This document shows, one piece after another, positions 34,941-45,184 of a stretch of DNA of 64,000 nt. Positions within the stretch are counted from its first letter, which is position 1; each line of letters starts with the position of its first letter. Below the pieces are notes generated by a model, which was not told the origin of the DNA, did no database searches, and saw only the letters and a list, made by a program, of their open reading frames with translations. The DNA lies in contig NW_003314265.1 in the NCBI RefSeq assembly GCF_000143415.4, forward strand, positions 2,570,559-2,634,558, written 5' to 3'. The stretch is from Selaginella moellendorffii. Its lineage: Eukaryota; Streptophyta; Lycopodiopsida; Selaginellales; Selaginellaceae. The translations under genes were made by a program, and so were the position numbers.

Positions 34941-35842
34941 TGCTCAGCCTCGAGCAACCTTGAGCTTGCTTTCTTCTTTCCTGTCCCTGTGCCGAGCCCC
35001 TCGACTCGCTGTGACCTCGCCTAAGAGTAATCGTTAAGGCTTTTCCGACTAGACCACTCTCCTTTGTTTTGGATGGAAACATACCATGAGCGAGGCTGCC
35101 AGCTTGTCCTTGGTTCCTGTAGTCGACCACTGTGACCGGAACGAGAATCTGGACAGCCGAACCATGATCGATCAGCGTAGGGGGAGGAGGAGCTCTCTCT
35201 CACGGAGATCGAGTCTCTGGATGCTCCAATTCACCTGTCCAAGTCGGATGAGCAGTCAGTGTTTGCGAAAAGAAAAATAGATAAAACTTGAAAACCAACC
35301 AGGGGGAAAGAGAAGTTTTTGTTTTTCAAAAGTGGACAAGAAAGTATAGTACTGCCCAATGAATAACTCTTTCGTGAAATTCGCGTCAAACAGGCGAGAG
35401 AGAGAGAGAGAGAGGGATGGAGAGGGAGGCGCGTGTAAAGAAACGTAATCTAATCACTCACCTGTGAGCATCGGGGAGCGAAGCATCTCCGCAGCAGCAG
35501 CCAGAGGCAAATTCGCACACGCCATTGCGCGCATTGCCGCAAACCCTAAAACCGACCTTGCCGCATTCGCGATCTCTCGATGCGCCAAGAAAGGGGCGCC
35601 AGCGCCGGCGCGCGCGAGAGCTAGGGCTGTTTGCGCCACACACGCAAGCGAGGAGCCATATAAACGGGCATAGCTAGGCCCGCGCTGACGTGGGATGACG
35701 TACGCCAGATTGTCATCCACGCTGGCCGAGATAACCTTTACTACACGTGGCAAGCACTACTTGGATACACGTGGAAATATCTCATATGCCACTATAAATA
35801 TCGCGTAGGCCCCATTTCTACTGTTTCCCCTTACTACTTATA
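34941..35842 (-). promoter_or_regulatory. 5' leader and promoter of the EID1-like gene
   Basis: On the minus strand a TATA-like TTTATATGG lies at about 35657-35665. A likely 5'UTR intron starts with CACAG/GTGAGTG near 35461 and ends near GGACAG at about 35239. Upstream are two CACGTG boxes (35744-35749 and 35768-35773), the first as ACACGTGGC (ABRE form), plus TGACGTGG at 35686 and TGACGTA at 35696. A GA run lies at 35395-35413. The 3' end of the next gene follows at 35843. Confidence 0.5.
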
Positions 35843-37876
35843 CTACCCACTACCGACGCCATATCCCAGTTCCGGGGTGTCCCCACTTGCGGCCACGTCA
35901 GACCCACTTGAGCTTGAGTTGTCTCCAGTTGTGACCCCATAACCGCCAGTGCTGGGAGCAGTGACACCATAGCCGCCACCACTAGAGCTCCCGACGCCAT
36001 AGCCACCGCCAACACCATATCCACCAGAGCTTCCATCCGGAGTGCTACCACCCGAGCTTCCGGAGCTTCCAGCCGGAGAACTAACGCCATAGCCACCACT
36101 CGGAGTAGTAACACCATATCCGCCACCGGCGCTTCCACCAGGAGTAGTCACTCCATATCCGCCACTCGAGCTTCCACCAGGAGTAGTCACGCCATATCCG
36201 CCACCCGAGCTTCCACCAGGAGTCGAGACGCCATATCCGCCACCCGCGCTTCCACCAGGACCCGAAACGCCATAGCCTCCGGTGGTTGATCCAGAACTCA
36301 CACCATATCCGCCACTGCTTCCTGGACTGACAAGAGATCCATCAGAGCTTCCTGGGCTCGAGCCTCCGGTTGAAACTCCATATCCTCCTCCAGTGCTCCC
36401 GGTTGTATCCGAGCCTCCAGTTGTAGCTCCATATAGTCCAGAGCCTCCAGCTCCGTATCCTCCTGTGGTAGCTCCATATCCTCCAGAGCTTCCGCTTGTA
36501 GCTCCAAAGCCTCCGGAGCCCCCTGTCGTAGCTCCATATCCTCCAGAGCTTCCATCTGTAACTCCAAATCCTCCGGAGCCTCCTGTGGTAGCTCCATATC
36601 CTCCAGAGCTTCCGCCTGTAACTCCAAAGCCACCGGAGCCTCCTGTGGAACCATATCCTCCAGAGCTTCCGCCTGTAGCTCCAAATCCTCCAGTGTTTCC
36701 TGTTGCTGCTCCATATCCGCCAGAGTTCACACCATAGCCACCCGAGCCCCCTGCTGTATTACTCGCTCCAAAGCCAGCACCGCCGTCACTACCGGAGCTT
36801 CCAGCACCATAGCCTCCTGTGGTAGCACCATACCCTGAACCATAGCCTCCAGTGGTGGTGCCAGACGATGCACCGTAGCCACCTCCAGAAGAAGCATCAG
36901 CACCGAAACCACCACCGGTGGCGTTTCCTGTTCCAGTTCCGACCGGATCAGCATGGCTTCCACCATAGCCGCCGGTAGAAACTCCGAAGCCAGCGCCAGT
37001 GGGGGGTGGTCTTTGCTCCTCAGCGGTGGTGTTGCCATAGGCGTCTCCTGGACCATCAAAGACACCACCAAAAGGGTCCACATTAGTGTAACGCCTACCA
37101 CCAAATGGATTACCACCACCACCTCCTGTGCCGAAAGAATTGTTGTTGTTAAAGTCACCACCACTGCCACCACTGTAGCCACCACCGCCACCGCCACTGT
37201 AACCACCGCCGCCACCTCCGTAAGCGCCTCCTCCACCGCCGTAAGCACCACCGCCAGTCGCAAAGCCTCCGCCACCATAGGCGCCGCCGCCGCCGCCGCC
37301 GTCACCAAAGCCACCGCCACCAAACGCGCTAGGCTGTCTTTGCGTCGCGTAGTTCACGCGGACAGTCCGGCCATCTAGCATCTGGTAGAACAAAAGACCA
37401 TTTCAGGCACTAGACGCAAACTTGGTGTTTGTCTATCACCTTTCCGTCCATGCCTTCGAGCGCCTTTTGTGCGTCCGCATCGTTGATGAATGTGACGAAT
37501 CCAAAGCCCCTGGATCGCCCCGTCTCGCGATCGCTAATCACCCTCACTGCAAACGGAGAAAGCGAGTTTGTCATTCCACATTTTTCTACTTCTTTCTCGT
37601 ACCTTCCACAATCTCTCCATAGCCAGCGAATGACTGCCCCAAAGTATCGTCGGTGGTGTTCCATGAAAGGCCTGATCCATAGGAAAGCATCAAAGAAATG
37701 AAGAAACAAGAAGAGAAAATTCCAGGGAAAGAATCACACAAACCTCCGACGAAGAGCTTGGAAGCGAATCCCCGGCTGAGAACGTAAGTCGCCGGCAAGG
37801 CCGTGCCAGCCGCGATTCGTTTGGGCTTGAGGGCATTTCTCATCAGACCGCTGCCCAGCCGCGACAAGAATGCCAT
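35843..37876 (-). CDS. Mitochondrial-type glycine-rich RRM protein with expanded GYG repeats
   Basis: Four exons: 37876-37744, 37671-37603, 37546-37440, 37381-35843; 615 residues. The N-terminus is a basic, Ser/Ala-rich presequence ending LSRGFASK, typical of plant mitochondrial glycine-rich RNA-binding proteins. One RRM follows, with RNP2 LFVGGL, RNP1 RGFGFVTF and LDGRTVRVNYATQRQ. The remaining roughly 500 residues are Gly/Ser/Tyr repeats, first GGGGAYGGGG type and then many GGYGVTTPGGS or GGYGATTGGSGGF units; the DNA between about 36050 and 36850 is a visible tandem array. Relatives are RNA chaperones and editing cofactors; the long tail suggests a self-associating segment. It is a tandem paralogue of the gene at 38112. 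Confidence 0.9.
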
Positions 37877-38111
37877 CGCGACCTGGAGCCAAGCAAGCCG
37901 ATATCGCGGACAGAATCTAAGAGACAAGAAACGCTCACCGCTCGCGAGCGCCGGAGATCCCTCCTCCGCCTTAAACCCTAAACCTTGGCCGGCATAAACC
38001 CTAGAGAGAAGATTCTCAGCACTTCAATTTAAACCCCAGAGAATATACGCTGTTTAAATTCAAACTTAAGCACCACCGCTCTAAATTATAGAGAGAACAC
38101 ATAACTAGAAA

Positions 38112-39068
38112 CTAGAAACCACCACTACCTACACCATAGCCTCTGGATTCTTCCTCGGTCGAGTTACTTGAGACTCCATAGCCGCCACCACCGGAGCTCG
38201 AGGATGAATCTCCATAGCCGCCGCCATAGCCCCCGGTCGTGACTCCATAGCCTGGCGATGGCTGCGAAGGAGGAGCTTCCATTCCACTTGCCGCCGCGCC
38301 CAATCCACCGGTGGTCACTCCATAGCCACCGCCGGTGATAGGAGCTCTCTGTTCTTCCTCTTCTGGGAAAACCACGGAGAGAATCGCTCAGGAACTAGCT
38401 TAATAAACAAAAAAAAACTCGTTCTTACCAGGAGGAGCGTCACTGGTTGTCTCGAGGCCTCCCTCGCCGCCACCTCCAAAGCCGCCACCGCCGTATGCCC
38501 CGCCACCGCTGGCGTAGCCTCCACCGTAGCCACCACCGTCGCCGCCGCCAAAGCTACCGGGCTGCCTCTGCGTCGCGTAATTCACCCGGATCGTGCGACC
38601 ATCCAAGACCTTCAAGAAATAAACGCGAGAAGAGATTATCTCTTTGCAAAACCATGGTTCTTTCTGTACCCTTCCGTCCATGGCTTCCATAGCCTTTTGT
38701 GCCTCTTGATCGGTAATGTAGCTCACGAAACCAAATCCTCTTGAGCGTCCAGTCTCTCGATCCTGGATGACTCTCACTGCAACGAGAGATTTGCGAGAGA
38801 CCAAGAAAAACTTTTATACCTTCTATAATCTCTCCAAAGGGACTGAACGCGTCTCGCAACCCTCTCTCCTCGGTGCCCCAGGCAAGACCTGGGAATCATC
38901 GATCAAATGCATCAAACACCCGAGACAATCGAGGATCATACCGCCGATAAAGAGCTTGGACGAAAACCCGCGGCTCAAGGTGTATGTCGCCGGAAGCGCA
39001 GCGGCTGCTAATCTGTTTGGCTTGAGCGCACCTTTCAAAGAACCGCCCAGCCGCGACATGAACGCCAT
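38112..39068 (-). CDS. Mitochondrial-type glycine-rich RRM protein, short paralogue
   Basis: Five exons: 39068-38942, 38888-38820, 38776-38670, 38609-38429, 38362-38112; 244 residues. Exon lengths 2 and 3 (69 and 107 bp) equal those of the downstream paralogue. The presequence ends TLSRGFSSK; RNP2 is LFIGGL and RNP1 RGFGFVSY, followed by LDGRTIRVNYATQRQPGSF. The Gly-rich tail is short (about 130 residues) and has an extra intron. The two genes are 235 bp apart on the same strand, a clear tandem duplication. A role in mitochondrial RNA processing or editing is inferred from the family. Confidence 0.9.
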
Positions 39069-39249
39069 TGCTGCTGTAGCGCCGCCGCAGCGAGGAGATG
39101 GAGAGAATGCGGGGAGGGCGCGGGGCGCGATTCTTCTAGAACCCTAAACCCTAAACCTTGGCTTGCGGCACTTCAAATCGTAGCCGTCCGTTCTTTGAAT
39201 TTAGGGCAATGGTAAAGTTGGAACAAAAAAAAATCTCCTTGCATTGTCA

Positions 39250-41796
39250 TCACGGGGAAACTCCAGGAGAAAGAAACTGGGCCCTTGCGAGCGGGAATTC
39301 TTTGCCGCGGACCCAAACGCTAGTGGGCGACCATTGGACCTCTTCCCACGTCAAACTCTCCTCGAGAACCTGCGAAGAAAACAAAAAATCACAGCGTGAG
39401 AACGAAGACCAAGCGTGGAAATTTTTTTGATCTCACTCACCTGGACGCAATCTGGAGGGAGCGGCACTCCTTTGGATCGGACAATGGACAGCGGCAAAGG
39501 AACGTTGCATCGAGCCCACTTGTAGTGCTCGGCGTAGTCCCCGTTCTTGTCACAAAAGCCATTGTGAGAATGCGGCTTCTCCTTGTCGCTCGAGGGCGCT
39601 TTATCTTTGCTGGGCTTTTCCGGAGCTTGAGATGGAGCTTGGGACGAGGTCGCTGTTGTTGTAGCTGGGGCTGTCCCGTTGGAGGATGCCTTCTCGCCAT
39701 CGTAGGACAGCTCGTACCTGTGAGTTACGCTTTCGTGAGAGAGTTTGAAACTTTGGAGAAGCTATCGTTTTCTTTGGCTTGCCTGTGTGAGTGCGTCTCC
39801 AAGTAGAGGACATCTCCCTTTTTGAGACGCGCAGACGTGTAGAGTGACTTCTTCAAGCCCCTGTCCGCAACGATGCTCATGCTGTACTTCAGCCTGGAGC
39901 ATAGAAAACGAATTGTTACGAGGCTCAACAAGATCTCTAGAGAACAACTTACCAGGGCTCATTGCATAAGTTATACTGGATCGTAACTTCTTGAACAAAC
40001 CGTTGCTGCCGGTGAGCATTCTGTGCCATCAAACAACGCGATTAAAAACTAGAAACTAAGAGATGATACACTACCGATGATGCCGATCGTGTAGTCATGG
40101 TCCGCTCCATTGCAGCAGGAGCAAGCGTTGGAGCTACAACTGGCATCCTGTTCAAGCAAGGTTCCAAATCTGCAAATCCGCCTCCGGACTAGAAAAACGT
40201 GAAAGGACAACAGAAAACTGAGATCCACAAAAAGGAAGCACGACTTTTTTGTTACCTTCACAATACGGCAACGCTCGATGCTGTAGCTGCAGCCGCTGGC
40301 AGCGCCCCAGGCACGCGATCGGACGCTGTTTCTCAAAGTTGATTTATAGCCTGTCCAAAGACAAAAAGGTTGCTGCATCCATTACACCATAAAAAGCTCA
40401 CCGTTTTGTGGAGGAAGGACGCGCAGCGTTGCTCGAATTTCTGAAATGCAAGACGGGGGAGGCGATGCAGTCGGACTGTAGTAGCCGGTGTGCATGAGAA
40501 CTGCGTGAGCACCAAACGTTACCTCAGCTTCTCTGCATAAACACGGAAGAGAAAAACTTACCAGCAACGAGGTCGGAATCCTCGGTGTAGATGTCTGTTC
40601 CCCAAAGTTGGCTCCCACGAACCTGGATATGGTGTTTAGTACTTGGCACACACAAAGAAGGAAGAAATCGAGACCTGTCTGTTGGATGTTGTGGCTAGAT
40701 CAGCAGCCACTCTCACTTCCAAAAGTGGAGCAGCTCCGCCATTGCTCCCACCCTCGGAAGAACTGGACGCACTCTCCTTCCAAAGCTTCGCTAGCTCGGG
40801 CAGGCCTTCACCGATCTTGTAAGTCACGGCAGACGATTCGGCACGAGCACCGAGCCATCTGAGAAAAAAGAAGAGACCGGCATTTAGATCAGAGAAGTAA
40901 GAAAAGAAGCACACATACCCTTCTCGATCCTTGGATCTAAACCTCGATCGCCCCTCGCCTCGCTGCCGGGACATCCTTTTCCGCTGCTGGACAATCTTAT
41001 CTTTGTCAACTGGCTGAGCAGCGTCCTCCATGATCTCGTCCTCGGTCGCGGCGTTGTTCTCCACAGATCTATCCTTGCCTTTGATGCCGGTGCTATTGGC
41101 GATGGCGTCGTCGCCTCCTCCAGCCTCCATCTTCACGTCCTCGTGCTTCTCCTCTTCGACCTTGGCGTTCCCATCGCGATCCCGCTTGTGATGGTGGTGG
41201 TGGTGGGGATCCCTCGCCTTCCTCTTGTCATCGTCAGTAGCAGCGATGATCTTGGGCCTCTCCTCAGCCTCCTCCGATCCAGCCTCCTCCTTGATGGGCT
41301 GCTCGAAATTACCCCTAGAAGGAAGAGACGGTGGCGCGAGCGCAGGAGGCACAAAAGGCGGCGCTCCCTCCTTCCTGGCCGCCATCGCCATCGCCTCCAT
41401 CTCCTCCTTCATTTCCTTCCTTTCCTCAAGCACGAGTTGGGGGATGTTGTTTTTTCCATTGTCAGCTTCCATGGAATATTCCATCTTGTCCGCCGCCGAG
41501 GGCATCCATCCCCCGCCATCGCCCCCCGCGCTCGCATTCGCTATTCCCGCGCCCGCCAGGCCCGGATTAGGGCTCCAGCTGCTCAATGCCCCCGCCGCTG
41601 CTGGATCGTGGAGCAGCAGCTTCTTCCTCGGGCGCTCATCATCGCCTTCGCCCCCTGCGCAATTCCACGCCTCTTCGCCCTGCTGCTGCTGCTGCTGCTT
41701 CTTGGGATCCGACTCCAAGGGCAATGCCGGATCGCAGCTGCTGCCCCTCCACGCGTCGTCGCCATGGCCAGCTCCTCCCGCCTGTGGCGTTTCCAT
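39250..41796 (-). CDS. Rxt3-domain protein (histone deacetylase complex-type)
   Basis: Ten exons: 41796-40919, 40858-40675, 40622-40562, 40530-40402, 40350-40256, 40188-40075, 40020-39953, 39893-39783, 39717-39441, 39369-39250; 678 residues. The first half is disordered and charged, with poly-Gln and a poly-His run. From about residue 330 it matches the Rxt3 domain: TTSNRQVRGSQLWGTDIYTE, VLMHTGYYSP, ATLRVLPPQNGYKSTLRNSV, RSRAWGAASGCSYSIERCRI, FVQEVTIQYNLCNEPW, KYSMSIVADRGLKKSLYTS and GDVLYLETHSHRYEL. Yeast Rxt3 belongs to the Rpd3L deacetylase complex; a nuclear chromatin role is inferred. Intron 8 has a GC donor (CACAG/GCAAGC). Confidence 0.88.
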
Positions 41797-41976
41797 CCGC
41801 GAAGAACCCTAAATTCTCCTTTTACCCAGCCCTGAAAACAGAGCTTCCTTATTGTTTGTCTTTTGGAAGTAAATAAATGAAAACAATTACCACGTCGGCA
41901 AACACATGGGATGTACCAAGTCAGCATGCTGACACGCGTGTCATACACGTCAGCACGACGTGTCACAACACGTCGT
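41797..41976. promoter_or_regulatory. Palindrome-rich spacer upstream of the Rxt3 gene
   Basis: Perfect palindromes GTCAGCATGCTGAC (41920-41933) and GACACGCGTGTC (41931-41942) overlap by three bases. Several ACGT cores follow, including an inverted CACGTC/GACGTG pair at about 41946-41962 and CACGTCG at about 41967. It lies between the Rxt3 start codon and the 3' end of the proton-channel gene. Confidence 0.55.
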
Positions 41977-42792
41977 CTAGTTTTGAGCCTTGGCGGCGGC
42001 GAGCTGCGCCTCGAGCTGCTGGATCCGGCGATCCCTGGCGCCGCATTCCCGATTGAATCGCTCCTCCGCGCCCTCGATCCGCTCCTTCATGTCCTCGATC
42101 TCATTCTCCCACGCCTCGTCGGTCACCTCGAAGATCCCGTGCGCCACGCGCACGATCCGCCACAGGTTGAGGATGATGAGCAGCCCTGCCGTGTCCGCCT
42201 CGAAGAACACCTCCAGCACCAGCGCGCTGGTGACCACGAACAGATCCAGCACGTAGCCGGCGTGCTTGAAGAACGATGCCCCAAACGCGACCATCAACCC
42301 TATCACGTTGAGCATCAAGACGCCCAGGATGCCCACGCTGATCCAGTGCAAGAACTCCCACGGCTCGCGGCCGCTGCTGAATCCGGTGGGATCGCACTGG
42401 CACGCCCGGACCGAGGCGGAGCACTCGCGGAGGTCGGCGGAGGTGTTGTGGATCGTGAGCAGCAGATCCACGGCCGTGGCCAGGAGATCGATGAGCAGCA
42501 GCGCCACGATCGTGACGTGCGCCGGCGTGGATTCGAGCGCGTCGCGCAGATTATGGCGCCAGGAGGAGAAGGAATTCGAGGAAGAATGGCGCTGGGACTC
42601 GTGGTCATCGCCGCTGGGGCGTGACGATCCTAGGGTGGATGATTTGGAGCGCCAATTCTGCCCGGCCTTGCGCGCCTTGAGCAGCATCGAGACGCGATCG
42701 ATGGATTGGCGCAGCTGAGCCATGTCATTCTCGCGCTCCTCCATGTCCGCATTCTCCTCCTTGGGAAGGAGGCGATGCTTCCACTCCTCCAT
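41977..42792 (-). CDS. Hv1-like voltage-gated proton channel
   Basis: A single exon of 271 residues from ATG at 42792. After a charged cytosolic N-terminus there are four hydrophobic segments: S1 (about 92-114), S2 (148-170), S3 (176-198) and S4 (203-221), then a coiled coil (about 222-270), the architecture of Hv1. S1 keeps the selectivity Asp (D102 in LLLIDLLATAVDL). S3 keeps its Asp (D183). S4 reads LNLWRIVRVAHGI, matching the Hv1 signature RLWRVARIINGI with two arginines (R212, R215) but Asn in place of the first. In S2 the acidic residue is also Asn (N162). It is expected to pass protons across the plasma or vacuolar membrane; location is not shown by sequence. Confidence 0.82.
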   Translation of the reverse strand: MEEWKHRLLPKEENADMEERENDMAQLRQSIDRVSMLLKARKAGQNWRSKSSTLGSSRPSGDDHESQRHSSSNSFSSWRHNLRDALESTPAHVTIVALLLIDLLATAVDLLLTIHNTSADLRECSASVRACQCDPTGFSSGREPWEFLHWISVGILGVLMLNVIGLMVAFGASFFKHAGYVLDLFVVTSALVLEVFFEADTAGLLIILNLWRIVRVAHGIFEVTDEAWENEIEDMKERIEGAEERFNRECGARDRRIQQLEAQLAAAKAQN

Positions 42793-43075
42793 AGCGTGAA
42801 AATGGACCACCTAGTGACAGAATATGCCCGGGACATTCCGTGAGGACTAGATCCACGGCTGCGATGCGACGATGCGTCGAACATGATCCGACTAGAACGG
42901 TCATGGGCACCCTGCTACTGTCACAGGGATTTGCTCTGGAATTTGGGATTCTCTCTATTCCCATCCCTGCTAGCGACTGGAAAGGCATCGATTCGGTTAG
43001 ATCTGTCGCACTTCTCCTCCTCTCGATCTATGATCCACGATCTGGAGGGCTAGCCAGCTGCTAGATCACGAATCC
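42793..43075. promoter_or_regulatory. Bidirectional spacer between the proton channel and cryptochrome
   Basis: 283 bp between divergent start codons, so both promoters must lie here or within the neighbouring leaders. No classical TATA box is obvious on either strand. Confidence 0.5.
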
Positions 43076-45109
43076 ATGGAGGGCGGAGCATCCGCGGGCG
43101 TGGAAGGAGAATCCGGAGCATCACCGCCGGGCGCATGCACGATTTTGGTGTGGTTTCGCAGGGATCTGAGGCTGGACGACAATCCAGCGCTTGTAGCAGC
43201 AGCGGCGAGGAAGGGATCCATCGTTGTGCCGGTGTTTATCTGGTGCCCGGAGGAGGAGGGCCAGTTCCAGCCCGGGAGAATGTCGCGTTGGTGGCTCAAG
43301 CAAAGCTTGATCCAGCTGAGTTCTTCGCTGGAGCGCTTAGGAGCCCCGCTACTTGTGAAGCGCGTCGCTGGGACGCTCGACGCACTGCTGCAAATCGCCC
43401 ATGACACTGGTGCCTCGCAAGTCTTTTACAATCACTTGTACGGTACGTGATCATCTTTTCTTTGCTTTGCTTTGCTTTGCTTTTTTCTTTCATTCATTCC
43501 ACCTATTGGCTACACGATGTTTCAGATCCTGTGTCCTTGATCCGCGATCACAGAGTGAAGCAAGGCCTGGCAGACCATGGAATCTCTGTCACAACCTTTC
43601 GGGGAGATTTGCTTTATGAGCCCTGGGAGATTTATGATGATCAGGGGCAAGCCTTCACAACATTTCAAGCTTTTTGGAGCAAGAGTTTGAGCATGCGGGA
43701 CCCTGAAGCCCCCCTCTTGCCTCCCAGACAACTGCTATCGCTTCCGGGTAACCATTAATATTCCAAGATTCGATATTTTGTTTTGCTGGAACTGGTAGTT
43801 TTTACCTGGATTTTGCAGGATATCTTTGTCAGAGCTGCTCTATCGATCAACTCGGCCTAGAAAATGAGGCTGAAAAGAGCAGCAACGCGCTGCTGGCCAG
43901 AAGCTGGACTCCTGGCTGGTGTGCAGGAGACAAAGCTTTCACAGATTTTCTCTCAGGGCCGATTTTGCAATATTCTATCCGTCGCAAGCAGATTGACAGT
44001 GTCACAACTTCACAGTTGTCGCCGCATCTTCACTTTGGCGAGATCAGCATTCGCAAGATTTTCTATTCTATTCGGATGCAGCAGTTTCGATCCAAAGAAG
44101 CCGTGGACTTTGAAAGCATGAACATGTTTCTTCGAGCTCTTGGGTTACGAGAATACTCAAGGTACTTGAGCTTCAATTTCCCGTTTACTCACAAGAGATC
44201 TCTCTTGGCAAACCTCAAACACTTTCCATGGAGGGCCGACGAGGGATATTTCAAGAGCTGGAGGCAGGGGCGAACCGGATATCCTTTGGTAGATGCAGGG
44301 ATGAGGCAACTGTGGGCTACTGGCTGGCTGCATTGCAAAATCCGAGTTGTGGTCTCGAGCTTTCTGGTTAAATTTCTCCAGGTTCCATGGACTTGGGGAA
44401 TGAAGTACTTCTGGGAGACATTGCTTGATGCGGATGTGGAAAATGATGTTCTTGGCTGGCAGTACATTTCCGGAGGCTTGCCAGACGGCCATGAGCTTGA
44501 TCGATGGGAAAATCCGCAGGTAAGTATAGTTTTTCTCTTATAAACATCTCAGGTTTTATATTTGATCCAAATCAGGAAGAAGGATACAAGTTGGATCCCA
44601 AGGGAGAGTACGTTCGGAAATGGCTACCCGAATTATCAAGAGTTCCTATAGATTGGATTCACCACCCATGGGATGCTCCCTCAACTATTTTGAGAGCAGC
44701 TGGTGTCGAGCTGGGATCAAACTATCCAAGGCCAATAGTAGAAGTAGCGGCTGCGTATTACAGGCAACAACAAGCGCTTGATGAGATGTGGAAAAAGAGT
44801 GCTACAGCACCGGTTTCAGGTAAGGGTGGTGCTTGCCTTGATTTAAATCTTTGTAGCCAAGAGGAGGAAGAAGAAGATTATGGAGCTGCAAGCACCAGCA
44901 GGAAATCTATGGATGGAAACACTAGAATGCCGATGGCGAGAATCAAAGGCGGTGGTATCGATCAAATGGTCCCTTCCGCAGGAGAGTGTTCCAACAATGA
45001 TGGTGGAGCGAAGAACATATTAAAACGGGATCTAGAGCAAGAGGATGGTGAAATCTCCTCTCGCCGCAAGAGGAAAGAGGAGGGAAGAGTTCCAGAGGTT
45101 AGTTCTTAA
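43076..45109 (+). CDS. CRY: Plant cryptochrome (blue-light receptor)
   Basis: Four exons: 43076-43442, 43526-43747, 43819-44519, 44576-45109; 607 residues. The photolyase-homology region starts VWFRRDLRLDDNPAL and has the plant signature FQPGRMSRWWLKQSL. The FAD-binding part includes WRQGRTGYPLVDAGMRQLWA and DADVENDVLGWQYISG. All three electron-transfer Trp are kept (HFPW, QVPW, LGWQY), as is the Asp next to the flavin (DVLGW). The equivalent of Arabidopsis CRY1 D359 is Cys (LHCKIRVV instead of LHDRIRVV). The C-terminal extension is short and acidic and contains DQMVPS, the start of the DAS motif. A donor at GAG/GTTAGT near the stop could splice into 45167 and change the tail. Confidence 0.93.
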
Positions 45110-45184
45110 AAGGCCCAATCAATGTAATGTTACAAACCTACCTGATGAGAATAATATGCTTGCAGGAGATTCTCCTTGGATCCA

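Noticed and set aside
34245-35024. 259-residue plus-strand frame over the F-box gene
   Set aside because: Antisense shadow in GC-rich coding DNA; Arg/His/Leu-rich with no known domain.
44325-44345. Loss of the flavin N5 proton-donor Asp in cryptochrome
   Set aside because: Counting from the Trp triad shows that this Asp is in DVLGW and is conserved; the Cys is at the D359 position instead.
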